Below, piece after piece: positions 17,661 through 25,632 of a DNA stretch of 49,798 nucleotides. A program made the position numbers and the translations under genes. Every line of letters starts with the position of its first letter. Within the stretch, counting starts at the first letter, position 1. The notes under the pieces were generated by a model. The model searched no databases. It was not told where the DNA came from and worked only from the letters and a program-made list of their open reading frames with translations. The stretch comes from an uncultured Eubacteriales bacterium. Lineage in GTDB: Bacteria; Bacillota; Clostridia; Oscillospirales; Acutalibacteraceae. The DNA is taken from positions 1 to 49,798 of the forward strand of contig ONDC01000011.1 in assembly GCA_900316495.1 (NCBI GenBank), read 5' to 3'.

Positions 17661-17666
17661 TGTGTC

Positions 17667-18473
17667 TTGAATAAACAACCGCGTAAAACCTCCGCCGTCA
17701 GACTGTATCTCCATTACATCTCGGTTCAGATCCGATGTATGATGCAGTACAAAAAGTCCTTCCTCATGACGACGCTCGGTCAGTTCCTCGCCTCCTTCAA
17801 CGCCTTTGTGGGCATCTACTTTCTGTTCCGCCGCTTTCACTCCATCGCCGGCTACCGCTACAGCGACGTGCTGTTCTGCTATTCGCTGGTGCTGATGGAA
17901 TTCTCCCTGGCGGAATGCGCGGCAAGGGGTTTCGACCGCTTTTCCGGACTCGTGCGGAAGGGCGAGTTTGACAGGATCATGACCCGCCCACGCAACGAGA
18001 TTCTGCAGGTGCTGGGGAGCAGCTTTGAGCTGACGAGAATCGGCAGAATGATGCAGGCGGTGATCGTGTTCATCTACGGCACCTCGCAGGCGGGGATTCA
18101 TTGGAACGTCTGGAAGGGGTTGTGCGTCCTCATCACGGTGCTTTGCGGCGCATCCGTGTTCTGCGGAATCTTCCTGATCAACGCGGCGCTCTGCTTCTTC
18201 ACCCTTGAGGGGCTGGAGGTGATCAATATCTTCACAGACGGCGCGAGGGAATACGGACAGTACCCGGTAGACGTCTACGGCAAGCGGATGCTCAGATTCT
18301 GCACCTTCGTCATTCCCTATTCGTTGGTGCAGTATTATCCGCTGCAATACATCACCGGACGCAGCGACAGCCTTCTTTACGCATTTCTCCCGCTCGCGTC
18401 ACTCCTGTTCCTTCTGCCTTGCGTCGCGCTGTGGCGCTTCGGCGTGAGGCGGTACCAATCGGCGGGATCGTGA
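17667..18473 (+). CDS. ABC-2 type exporter permease 2
   Basis: A 268-residue polytopic membrane protein, second permease of the exporter. It has about six hydrophobic segments and the family-like stretch FDRIMTRPRNEILQVLG, also found in paired ABC-2 permeases. The start is TTG at 17667, with GGGAGGG nine bases upstream; no ATG or GTG lies in frame nearby. Its 3' end carries an inverted repeat (18460-18490). Confidence 0.88.
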   Translation: MNKQPRKTSAVRLYLHYISVQIRCMMQYKKSFLMTTLGQFLASFNAFVGIYFLFRRFHSIAGYRYSDVLFCYSLVLMEFSLAECAARGFDRFSGLVRKGEFDRIMTRPRNEILQVLGSSFELTRIGRMMQAVIVFIYGTSQAGIHWNVWKGLCVLITVLCGASVFCGIFLINAALCFFTLEGLEVINIFTDGAREYGQYPVDVYGKRMLRFCTFVIPYSLVQYYPLQYITGRSDSLLYAFLPLASLLFLLPCVALWRFGVRRYQSAGS

Positions 18474-18490
18474 GCGGATTTATCCCGCCG
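18460..18490. repeat. Short inverted repeat at the convergent gene ends
   Basis: A 9-bp perfect repeat CGGCGGGAT (18460-18468) and ATCCCGCCG (18482-18490) spans the exporter permease stop codon. No T tract follows on either strand, so it is not a standard intrinsic terminator. It could still stabilise 3' ends of the exporter or B12-operon transcripts, which converge here. Nothing else is visible in 18474-18572. Confidence 0.4.
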
Positions 18491-18572
18491 GCTCCAACGC
18501 CTCCTCTGATTCCTCCTCCAACGATGTATCCTCGATCATTGTCCGGTATCTGGACGCCGATTTCTCCGCATA

Positions 18573-18848
18573 TTATCTCGCGTCGTACTCGCAGGATTGA
18601 AAATAATACTCTATATAGCTGTCTTCGATAGTAGTTGACCAGTGAGAACGCCAGCGCGCATTTTCCTTTTCCAGATAGAACCCAAGCGCAAAGGAAGCAA
18701 ATAGCATCGCCCTGAAAACAGAAATCGAAACCCGCAGCGTTGAGGTTCCGAAGCGTCTGAAGAGAAACAGATTGTACAAATACATGCCGCCTGACGCGGC
18801 AAGCCAGTTCAGGAATACAAAGGTAGTGAGTCTGAGCTGTTTTTTCAT
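18573..18848 (-). CDS. Small membrane protein, last gene of the B12 operon
   Basis: A 91-residue protein I do not recognise. Two hydrophobic segments (about 8-31 and 41-57) are separated by a short basic loop (RRFGTST), and a polar C-terminus (WRSHWSTTIEDSYIEYYFQ) follows. It looks real: its ATG overlaps the cbiP stop as ATGA and is preceded by GAGGGG with an 8-base spacer. Position suggests an accessory role in cobalamin metabolism or transport, but it might only be riding on the operon. Confidence 0.65.
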   Translation of the reverse strand: MKKQLRLTTFVFLNWLAASGGMYLYNLFLFRRFGTSTLRVSISVFRAMLFASFALGFYLEKENARWRSHWSTTIEDSYIEYYFQSCEYDAR

Positions 18849-20329
18849 TTCGTTTTCCCCTCGATAATGCGGTAAATCAAATCCATATCGGCATTGCGCC
18901 GCACCGTGTCCGCCAGCAAATCATACTGCGATTGCCGGAAGCAATCCCTGTCAATGCCTGTCCCGTCAAAGGAAAGTCCCTTGCGGGCGTAAAGAGCGCG
19001 GATGAGGGCTTCGGATACCTCCGCGCTGTCAAATATGCCGTGTACATAGCTCCCGCCGACATTCTCCCGGAAGCAGCCCTCCTGCCCTCCGCCGTCCAGC
19101 ACGGCGAAGGGCTTTTCGTTTCCCTCCGACACGCCCATGTGTATTTCATACCCGCTGAACCGACAGCCGTTCAACGCGGAGAAAAATCCCTCGCCGCAGG
19201 TGATGCTGCCCTGTGTCCGTGAGCGGGTCTTTTGTGGGACAAAAACGGTGCGGACAGGCAGCAGCCCCATTCCCTCCGTCTCGCCCCCGCCCTCCGCTCC
19301 GCATGGGTCGGATACGGAATGACCGAGCAACTGATAGCCGCCGCAGACGCCGAAAACCGGCACGCCGTCCGTAACGAGCCTTCTGATTGCCGTCTCCAGT
19401 CCGCAGGCGCGGAGCCAACGCAGATCCGCTATTGTGCTTTTGGTGCCGGGAAGAAGGAGCAGGTCGGGTGTTCCCAATTGGCGGGGGGCGGAGACGTACC
19501 TGACCGACACGCCCTCGTATTGCGTGAACACGTCGAAGTCGGTGAAGTTGGAGAGCTTCGGCAGCCGTATCACGGCAATGTCGATGATTCCCTCACAGGA
19601 CGGACGCAGCTTCTCCGAGAGACTGTCCTCGTCGTCCAGATTGATTTTCATATAGGGAATTACGCCGGCAACCGGCTTCCCGCCGCGTTCCTCCAGGATT
19701 CTTACGCCGTCGTCGAAGAGCGAACGGTCGCCCCGGAACTTGTTGACCACAAGCCCCTTCACCCTGTCGCGATCCGCCGGTTCAAGAAGCGAGAGCGTTC
19801 CTAAAAGCTGCGCGAATACGCCGCCCCGGTCGATGTCGCCTATCAGCAGCACGGGAGCGTCAGCCAGCCGCGCCATGCCCATGTTGACAATGTCGTCCTT
19901 CAGCAGATTCAGCTCCACCGGACTTCCCGCGCCCTCAATGACGATAATGTCGCTGCGTTCCGAAAGCGCGCGGTAGGCGCGCAGGATGTCGGGGAGAAAC
20001 TGCTTTCTCCGTCTGAAATAGTCCGAAGCGGACAGATCGCCCATCACCTCGCCGTTGACAATCACCTGAGAGCCGCGGTCGGTGGTGGGCTTGAGCAAAA
20101 TCGGATTCATCAGCACGGACGGCTCCACGCCCGCCGCCTCCGCCTGCATGACCTGCGCCCTCCCCATCTCCAGCCCCTCGCGGGTAATGAAGGAATTGAG
20201 CGCCATGTTCTGCGATTTGAAGGGAACCACGCGATAGCCGTCCTGAGAGAGGATCCGGCAGAGAGCCGCCGCAAACAAGCTCTTGCCCGCGTTGGACATG
20301 GTTCCCTGAATCATGATCGGTTTAGCCAT
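18845..20329 (-). CDS. cbiP: Cobyric acid synthase
   Basis: A 494-residue glutamine amidotransferase that amidates adenosylcobyrinate a,c-diamide at positions b, d, e and g. Seen: N-terminal ATP-binding IQGTMSNAGKSLFAAALCR, PFKSQNMALNSF, and a class I-like amidotransferase domain with the nucleophile Cys near residue 330 (VFGVCGGYQLLG) and catalytic His in SYVHGIFD near the C-terminus. Length is normal for CbiP/CobQ (about 485-510). It overlaps cobD by 8 bases. Confidence 0.97.
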   Translation of the reverse strand: MAKPIMIQGTMSNAGKSLFAAALCRILSQDGYRVVPFKSQNMALNSFITREGLEMGRAQVMQAEAAGVEPSVLMNPILLKPTTDRGSQVIVNGEVMGDLSASDYFRRRKQFLPDILRAYRALSERSDIIVIEGAGSPVELNLLKDDIVNMGMARLADAPVLLIGDIDRGGVFAQLLGTLSLLEPADRDRVKGLVVNKFRGDRSLFDDGVRILEERGGKPVAGVIPYMKINLDDEDSLSEKLRPSCEGIIDIAVIRLPKLSNFTDFDVFTQYEGVSVRYVSAPRQLGTPDLLLLPGTKSTIADLRWLRACGLETAIRRLVTDGVPVFGVCGGYQLLGHSVSDPCGAEGGGETEGMGLLPVRTVFVPQKTRSRTQGSITCGEGFFSALNGCRFSGYEIHMGVSEGNEKPFAVLDGGGQEGCFRENVGGSYVHGIFDSAEVSEALIRALYARKGLSFDGTGIDRDCFRQSQYDLLADTVRRNADMDLIYRIIEGKTK

Positions 20330-21365
20330 TCTTCACGCACCTTTCTATGGCATTGAGCAGAATCCGGTTTTCCTCACGCGTCCTGACCGCGATACGGAAG
20401 TATTGCTCCGACAGCCCGTGGTAATCCCCGCAGCAGCGGATGGCGATTCCCTCCCGGAGCAGCAGTCTGTCGAGCGGCAGCCCGCATCGGAAAAGTAGGA
20501 AATTCGCCCGCGAGGAGAACACCTTCAGCCCCATTCCCCGCAATCCCTCAGCGAGGAACGCGCGTTCCCCGGCGATCAGTGAAACCGTTTTCTCCACGAA
20601 CCCCCGCTCCCTCAGCGCCGCGACGCCCGCGATCTGCGCGGGAACCGAAACGCTCCAGCACGGTCCGAAGTCCCGCAGGCGTTGCGCCGTTTCATGCCTG
20701 GAACACATCGCATACCCCAGCCGCAGTCCCGCCATGGCGTAGATTTTGGTAAACGCCCGGAGCAGAATGACATCTCCCGGCAGTCCGGCTGCCGCCAGAG
20801 GCTTTTCCCCCGTGAATTCGATGAAGCATTCGTCAAGGACAAGCAGCGTCCCGCTTGCCGCGCATGTTTCGATGAGGTTCCATAGCAGATCACGCGCTGC
20901 CAGATTGCCGACGGGATTATTCGGACGGCAGACAAAGACGACGTCGCAGCCCGCGACGGACTGCGAAAAATCCTCCCGCAGCGCAAAGGAATCCTCTTCT
21001 CGCGTGAAGTACCGCACCACCTCGCAGCCGAAGGTCAGAAGGGCGCGCTCGTATTCCGAAAAGGTCGGCGCGGGGATCAGCGCGCGCCTCGGGCGGAACG
21101 CCGGGGGAATGCGCCAGATCATATCCGCCGCGCCGTTCCCACAGACAATGCGCTCCGCGTCGCAGCCCTCGCGCGCCGCGATTGCCTCCCGGAGAGCGGC
21201 GCAGCTCACGTCGGGATAATGCGAGAAGGAATCCATGCCCTCCGTCAGCGCCTTCTTCACGCCCTCCGGCATGCCGAGGGGATTGAGATTGGCGGAAAAA
21301 TCAAAAGTAACGTGGCGGGAATAAATATCGCCGCCGTGAGAGGTCGGGAAAGGCAGATGATTCAT
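20322..21365 (-). CDS. cobD: L-threonine-O-3-phosphate decarboxylase
   Basis: A 347-residue PLP-dependent aminotransferase-fold enzyme that makes (R)-1-aminopropan-2-ol phosphate, the linker between corrin ring and nucleotide loop. Seen: DFSANLNPLG near the N-terminus, CRPNNPVG, LVLDECFIEF (PLP-binding Asp) and the Schiff-base Lys in FTKIYAMAGLRLGY. ATG at 21365 overlaps the cbiB stop as ATGA. A longer open frame starting at 21623 runs into cbiB and is not used. Confidence 0.95.
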   Translation of the reverse strand: MNHLPFPTSHGGDIYSRHVTFDFSANLNPLGMPEGVKKALTEGMDSFSHYPDVSCAALREAIAAREGCDAERIVCGNGAADMIWRIPPAFRPRRALIPAPTFSEYERALLTFGCEVVRYFTREEDSFALREDFSQSVAGCDVVFVCRPNNPVGNLAARDLLWNLIETCAASGTLLVLDECFIEFTGEKPLAAAGLPGDVILLRAFTKIYAMAGLRLGYAMCSRHETAQRLRDFGPCWSVSVPAQIAGVAALRERGFVEKTVSLIAGERAFLAEGLRGMGLKVFSSRANFLLFRCGLPLDRLLLREGIAIRCCGDYHGLSEQYFRIAVRTREENRILLNAIERCVKNG

Positions 21366-22336
21366 AGCAGCACCCCGAACAGCAGCGTTCTGAACGTCAG
21401 CGTCAGCAACAGCATGAGGACGGAGGTGACATACATCAGCCTGTTCGCCGCCGGAATGTCCTCCGGCGTGACCCGTCGCAGGTCGTCGCCGATGGTTTGC
21501 TTTTTCACGAGCTTTCCGAAGTAAACCGCGTCCCCCGCCAGCATGACGCCGAGCGCTCCCGCGCAGACCGCCTCCGTCTGGGCTGAATTCGGGCTGGCGT
21601 GGTTCAGACGGTCGCGCCGCCAAATTCTGTACGCGTTCCCGCCGTCCATGCCAGAAAGATACGCCGATAGGATCATCAGCAGCGCGGTCAGCCTGGACGG
21701 AAGATAATTCAGCGCGTCATCCAGCTTTGCGCTGAAACAGCCGAAGCGGAGGTAACGTTCGTTCTTATAGCCGAGCATGGAATCCATGGTATTGGCAGCC
21801 TTATAGAAAAATCCCGCCGCCGCGCCGCCGAGCATGATGTAAAACATCGGGGCGGTCACGCCGTCGGAGGTGTTTTCGGCGACGGTTTCGACTGCGGCCT
21901 TCGTGATTCCCTCCGCGGTGAGCGCGTCCGTGTCCCTGCCGACAATCATGGAAACGGCGCGCCTTGCCCCTTCCGTGTCGCCCGCCGCCAGAGCGCGGTA
22001 AACCTTCATGCTTTCGTCCCGCAGACACCTTGCCGCCAGCAGATAATAGCACATCGCCGATTCGCCCACAATTCCCAACCAGAAATGCAGCCGGTAGCAC
22101 ACAAACAGCAGAACGGCGGGAAGGGCGGTGGAGACGCTCAGCACGATGACGGAAAGAATAACGCCCGCCGTCCGTTCATGCTTCGGCATTATTTTTCTCA
22201 TCAGCCCTTCCATACCGGCAATCAGGCGCCCGATCAGCCGGACAGGGTGCGGAAGGCAGTACGGGTCGCCGAACAGACAATCCAGTCCGAACCCGGCAAG
22301 CAGAGGCAGAAACGCCGATAGTATTTTATGATCCGT
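21362..22336 (-). CDS. cbiB: Adenosylcobinamide-phosphate synthase, apparent ACG start
   Basis: A polytopic membrane enzyme that attaches aminopropanol phosphate to adenosylcobyric acid. The first ATG in frame (22213) would give 283 residues but would drop the conserved N-terminus. Upstream in the same frame I read AGFGLDCLFGDPYCLPHPVR, including the family motifs GDP and LPHPVR. From there back to the cobC stop (22354-22352, same frame) there is no ATG, GTG or TTG. GGGGAG (22351-22346) is followed after 9 bases by ACG (22336-22334). Starting there gives 324 residues, close to the usual 310-320. The start is therefore tentative: ACG initiation, TGA read-through from cobC, or a base error. Confidence 0.85.
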   Translation of the reverse strand, partial: TDHKILSAFLPLLAGFGLDCLFGDPYCLPHPVRLIGRLIAGMEGLMRKIMPKHERTAGVILSVIVLSVSTALPAVLLFVCYRLHFWLGIVGESAMCYYLLAARCLRDESMKVYRALAAGDTEGARRAVSMIVGRDTDALTAEGITKAAVETVAENTSDGVTAPMFYIMLGGAAAGFFYKAANTMDSMLGYKNERYLRFGCFSAKLDDALNYLPSRLTALLMILSAYLSGMDGGNAYRIWRRDRLNHASPNSAQTEAVCAGALGVMLAGDAVYFGKLVKKQTIGDDLRRVTPEDIPAANRLMYVTSVLMLLLTLTFRTLLFGVLL

Positions 22337-22351
22337 GAAAAATCTCTCCCC

Positions 22352-22921
22352 TCAGAGTGACGAATAATCGATCATGTCATTGCCCTTGAAGCGGGCGATA
22401 AAGCCGCAGCCATTGGCGACGTTATAGTCGTAATACGGTCTTTCCGGACGGGCGAAACGCTCCATCACCGCCATGATCGTGCCGCCGTGAACGACAAACG
22501 CGGCAGCGGTGAATTGATAGGCGTTCATACAGTCCGCAAACGCGTCGACGCAGCGGCGCTTGAAGTCCCCGGCGGTTTCGCCGTTCGGAAAGGGCAGCTC
22601 GCCCCCGCTGTCAATCCAGCGCTGGTAGTATTCGTTGCCGTCCAGCTCCACGTGGTTTTTCCCTTCAAAGTCGCCGAAGTCACATTCCCGCAGATCGGGG
22701 ACAAGAATCGGATTCCTTCCGGGGTAGAGAATCTCCGCCGTCTGCATACAGCGCTTCATCGGACTGCAAAAGAGAAGATCGCAAGGGGGGACGCGCTTCT
22801 CCCGCAGCAGGGCGATCCCCTCCCCGGAGAGCGGCTGGTCGGTGCGCCCGATGTAACGGCGCTCGATATTGCCCTGTGTCATGCCGTGACGGATAAGGAT
22901 CACGGTTCTGCTGTGGTTCAT
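22352..22921 (-). CDS. cobC: Alpha-ribazole-phosphatase family histidine phosphatase
   Basis: A 189-residue phosphoglycerate-mutase-fold phosphatase with the catalytic RHG (VILIRHGMTQGN), the second motif ECDFGDFEGKNH and the second catalytic His in VVHGGTIM. By context it removes the 5'-phosphate in nucleotide-loop assembly. The ATG at 22921 overlaps the preceding short cobU-like gene's stop (ATGA); an earlier in-frame start at 23014 would lie inside that gene. Its TGA stop is in frame with the cbiB coding sequence that follows. Confidence 0.9.
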   Translation of the reverse strand: MNHSRTVILIRHGMTQGNIERRYIGRTDQPLSGEGIALLREKRVPPCDLLFCSPMKRCMQTAEILYPGRNPILVPDLRECDFGDFEGKNHVELDGNEYYQRWIDSGGELPFPNGETAGDFKRRCVDAFADCMNAYQFTAAAFVVHGGTIMAVMERFARPERPYYDYNVANGCGFIARFKGNDMIDYSSL

Positions 22922-23298
22922 TTGATTCTCACCCCGCAGCCGCAGACCACCCGCTCGACGCTCTCCGCGTGAGCCGCCAGATAACACCCGGCTCTCCCCG
23001 TCTCCTCCCGCCATAGGCGTTCCTCACGCTCCATGGGGATGACGCCGCAGCCGATTTCATCCATGAGGATGAGGATGCCGGGATTGCTTTGAACGATTTT
23101 CGAGGTGATGGCGATGACGTCTCCGCCTGACTTCATCTGGTTTCTGAGAAACAGATGAAAGCGGCAGACGCATTTCTTTTCCGCAAAATCGCCCGGGGCG
23201 AAATCCGAGCAGTCGCGGATGTCCTCCCGCGAAAGTCCGTATTGCGCGGCGGCATATGTCCGCTTGCCCTGACAGGCTCCGCCGATGATCAGTCTCAT
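22918..23298 (-). CDS. Short CobU-like protein lacking the guanylylated His motif
   Basis: A 126-residue CobU/CobP relative. The N-terminus has a P-loop-like GGACQGKRT (6-14), in which the residue after GK is Arg instead of Ser/Thr. The C-terminal part keeps the CobU pattern (MDEIGCGVIPMEREERLWREETGRAG, ending in GCGVRIK; see residues about 76-126). The central section of full CobU, including the RHR motif with the guanylylated His, is missing. A complete cobU lies two genes upstream, so this is a second, shortened copy. Function unknown: it may be a kinase-only form, a regulatory subunit or an altered enzyme. Both ends overlap neighbours by 4 bases, which argues for a maintained gene. Confidence 0.8.
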   Translation of the reverse strand: MRLIIGGACQGKRTYAAAQYGLSREDIRDCSDFAPGDFAEKKCVCRFHLFLRNQMKSGGDVIAITSKIVQSNPGILILMDEIGCGVIPMEREERLWREETGRAGCYLAAHAESVERVVCGCGVRIK

Positions 23299-24071
23299 AC
23301 AAACGCTCCCTTCACAAATCCAGCCGCGACAACGCCGCCCATTCCCGCCAGCTCACAAAGCTGCAGGAAATACCCCGCGAGATCGCCGGTAATTCCACCG
23401 AACCGCCGGTAGGACTCTATCCGGTAATAGACAAACGACGCCGCCATTCCGACAAGAGCCGCCACTCCCGTCAACCAGTCGGTCAGCAGCAGACCTGCCG
23501 CGACAGCCGTCGCGTACAGTATCCCGACCGCGACGGTGATCCGCCTGTGCGCCGGCGTGACGAACTGCATCAGCGTTCCCTCTTGTCTGGCGGAGCGGAA
23601 GGTGACAGCCGCCAGTGCGCTCAGCGCCCTCGACGCGACAAAGCAGAGGGCGCAGCTCAGCGCCTTCTTCATGGAATCGATCTCAGAAAGCACGCCAAGC
23701 TGCAGCAGCAGGTAAAGCGCCACCCGAATGACCGCGAACGAGCCGATGTGCGGGTCGCTCATGATACGCAACATGGATGCCCTGTCGCCGCAGGAAGCCT
23801 TCGCGTCGCACACGTCGCAGAAGCCGTCAAGGTGGATGCCTCCCGTCACAAGAACCGGAAGGGCGACTCCCACCGATGCAAACAGCAGCTCACCCGCCCC
23901 GAGACGCGTGCAGAGCCATCGCCAGAGCAGCAGCAGCCCGCCGATCACCGCCCCGCAAAGAGGAAAAAAGCAGAGCGAATAGCGGCGGTTTTCCTCCCTC
24001 CATTCGACCTGCGGCATGGGGATGCGCGTATACATGAGAAAAGCGGAGAAAAAGGAATGGATCAAAGACAC
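23295..24071 (-). CDS. cobS: Adenosylcobinamide-GDP ribazoletransferase (cobalamin synthase)
   Basis: A 258-residue polytopic membrane enzyme joining adenosylcobinamide-GDP to alpha-ribazole (phosphate). Seen: N-terminal FLMYTRIPMP, the catalytic/metal-binding segment GGIHLDGFCDVCDA followed by RIMSDPHIGSFAV, and about six hydrophobic segments. Length is typical (about 250). Overlaps cobU by 10 bases and the short cobU-like gene by 4. Confidence 0.96.
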   Translation of the reverse strand: MSLIHSFFSAFLMYTRIPMPQVEWREENRRYSLCFFPLCGAVIGGLLLLWRWLCTRLGAGELLFASVGVALPVLVTGGIHLDGFCDVCDAKASCGDRASMLRIMSDPHIGSFAVIRVALYLLLQLGVLSEIDSMKKALSCALCFVASRALSALAAVTFRSARQEGTLMQFVTPAHRRITVAVGILYATAVAAGLLLTDWLTGVAALVGMAASFVYYRIESYRRFGGITGDLAGYFLQLCELAGMGGVVAAGFVKGAFV

Positions 24072-24586
24072 GGCGGCAGACCTCCTTTGAGCGGCACGGG
24101 AATGCCGTATACCGATTCGATCACACAGCAGGACGACGCGGCAAGCGAAGCGTTGATTTTTCCCAGATGTTGTATGTAAAGCGACGTTTCACGCGGGTAG
24201 TCCATGCCGTCGCTGTCCACCTGATTGGTGATGACAATGAGCCGTCCGGCGCGCTCCGAAAGCCGTCTGACGTCCGCTATGATTTTGCCGCAGGGGTCTG
24301 GTTCTCCGGCTTCAAACATCTCGTTGGCAAGCAGGTTTCCCATGCATTCCAGCAGCACACCGCAGCCGTCCGGAAGGGAAAGCGCTCCGACGTCGGTGTA
24401 TCGCTCGACCGTCTCAAAGCCCTTACCGGCGCGCATCACGCGATGACGTTCGATCGCCCGCGCCGATTCCTCTCCCCGTGGCATCATGGTGGCAAGGTAG
24501 AGCTTTCTCCCGTTCCAGTCGGAAAGAAGCCTTTCGCCGAGCGACGACTTGCCGCTCCTGCTGCCGCCTGTTATCAGTATCATCAT
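24062..24586 (-). CDS. cobU: Adenosylcobinamide kinase / guanylyltransferase
   Basis: A 174-residue bifunctional enzyme that phosphorylates adenosylcobinamide and transfers GMP to it. P-loop GGSRSGKSSLGE (about 7-18), the RHR motif with the guanylylated His (AIERHRVMR), LLECMGNLLANEMF, and VITNQVDSDGM are all present. Length is normal (about 170-185). Overlaps cobT by 4 bases. Confidence 0.96.
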   Translation of the reverse strand: MMILITGGSRSGKSSLGERLLSDWNGRKLYLATMMPRGEESARAIERHRVMRAGKGFETVERYTDVGALSLPDGCGVLLECMGNLLANEMFEAGEPDPCGKIIADVRRLSERAGRLIVITNQVDSDGMDYPRETSLYIQHLGKINASLAASSCCVIESVYGIPVPLKGGLPPCL

Positions 24587-25632
24587 GTCAGCGCCACGTA
24601 CCTTTCCATCGGCAGACTGTCGAACCGGTGGGCGGAACGGTAGACCGCCAGCGCCCCGTCAAGCAGCGGCAGCAGAAACAGCCCGCCCGTTCCCTCGCCG
24701 AGACAAAGCTCCGCCGTGATGAGCGGCTTTTTGCCGAGAAATTCCAGCATGCGGCTGCCCGCCGGTTCCTTCGAGACGTGGGAGCAGAGCATGTATTCCT
24801 TTGACAGTGGACAGATTTCTGCGGCAAGCGCCGCCGAAACAGCGGAAATAAAGCCGTCGATCACCACCGGCACCCTGTAGACCGCGCCGCCTAAAAACAG
24901 TCCGGTCATGCCGGCAATGTCGTACCCGCCAAGCTTTGCAAGCAGCTCTAACGGCTTGCTGCTGTCGGGCTGATTGACGGCAATGGCACGTCGGATGACC
25001 TCGGTTTTCTTCTTCAGACCCTCGTCCGAAAGTCCCGCGCCCCTGCCGGTGACGCTTTCGGGGGGAAGGTTCAGCAGCACGGATGCGATGGCGCTGGAGG
25101 TGGTGGTGTTGCCGATGCCCATTTCTCCCGTCACTATGAGATGATAGCCCTTTTCCTTCAGTCCCCTGACGACGTCCATTCCGACGGCAACCGCCTTCTG
25201 CGCCTCGTCGGGAGTCATGGCGGCGCCCTCCGCGATATTGCGCGTGCCGTAGCTGATCTTTCTGTGGGCGATACGGGAGGAAAAGATTTCCTCCTTCATG
25301 CCGATGTCCACCGGAAACACCGACGCGCCGAACCGGGCGGCGAGCAGGTTGACGTTGGAGGTGCCCCCCGCGATGGCGCGGGCGACAATCCCCGTGACTT
25401 CGCTCCCCGTCTGGGTCACGCCCTCGCACACCACGCCGTTGTCGGCGCACATCACGACGACACAGCGGTTATGCAGCGAAACATCCGCCGTTCCCGTGAT
25501 ACCGGCGATCTGAATGACAGCCTTTTCCAGCAGTCCGAGACTGCCGAGGGGCTTTGCAATGGAATCCCACTGCTGCCGCGCGGATTCCATCGCGTCGGGG
25601 ACAAGAGGGGTAATTGATTTAATTCGTTCCAT
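24583..25632 (-). CDS. cobT: Nicotinate-nucleotide--DMB phosphoribosyltransferase
   Basis: A 349-residue enzyme activating the lower-ligand base to alpha-ribazole phosphate. Seen: KPLGSLGLLE, VVMCADNGVVCEGVTQTG, GEMGIGNTTTSSA and the conserved catalytic Glu in LGEGTGG (near residue 310). ATG at 25632 (MERIKS) is chosen over one at 25671, because the family begins close to this point; it overlaps the cbiA stop by 14 bases. Genes for making the base itself (bluB or bza) are not in the window. Confidence 0.95.
   Translation of the reverse strand: MERIKSITPLVPDAMESARQQWDSIAKPLGSLGLLEKAVIQIAGITGTADVSLHNRCVVVMCADNGVVCEGVTQTGSEVTGIVARAIAGGTSNVNLLAARFGASVFPVDIGMKEEIFSSRIAHRKISYGTRNIAEGAAMTPDEAQKAVAVGMDVVRGLKEKGYHLIVTGEMGIGNTTTSSAIASVLLNLPPESVTGRGAGLSDEGLKKKTEVIRRAIAVNQPDSSKPLELLAKLGGYDIAGMTGLFLGGAVYRVPVVIDGFISAVSAALAAEICPLSKEYMLCSHVSKEPAGSRMLEFLGKKPLITAELCLGEGTGGLFLLPLLDGALAVYRSAHRFDSLPMERYVALT

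Noticed and set aside
18460-18490. Intrinsic terminator at the end of the exporter operon
   Set aside because: The inverted repeat is perfect but has no T tract on either strand, so I list it only as a repeat.
22214-22351. cbiB as a truncated pseudogene starting at ATG 22213
   Set aside because: The region upstream of that ATG encodes the conserved CbiB N-terminus without stops, so the gene is complete apart from its unclear start codon.
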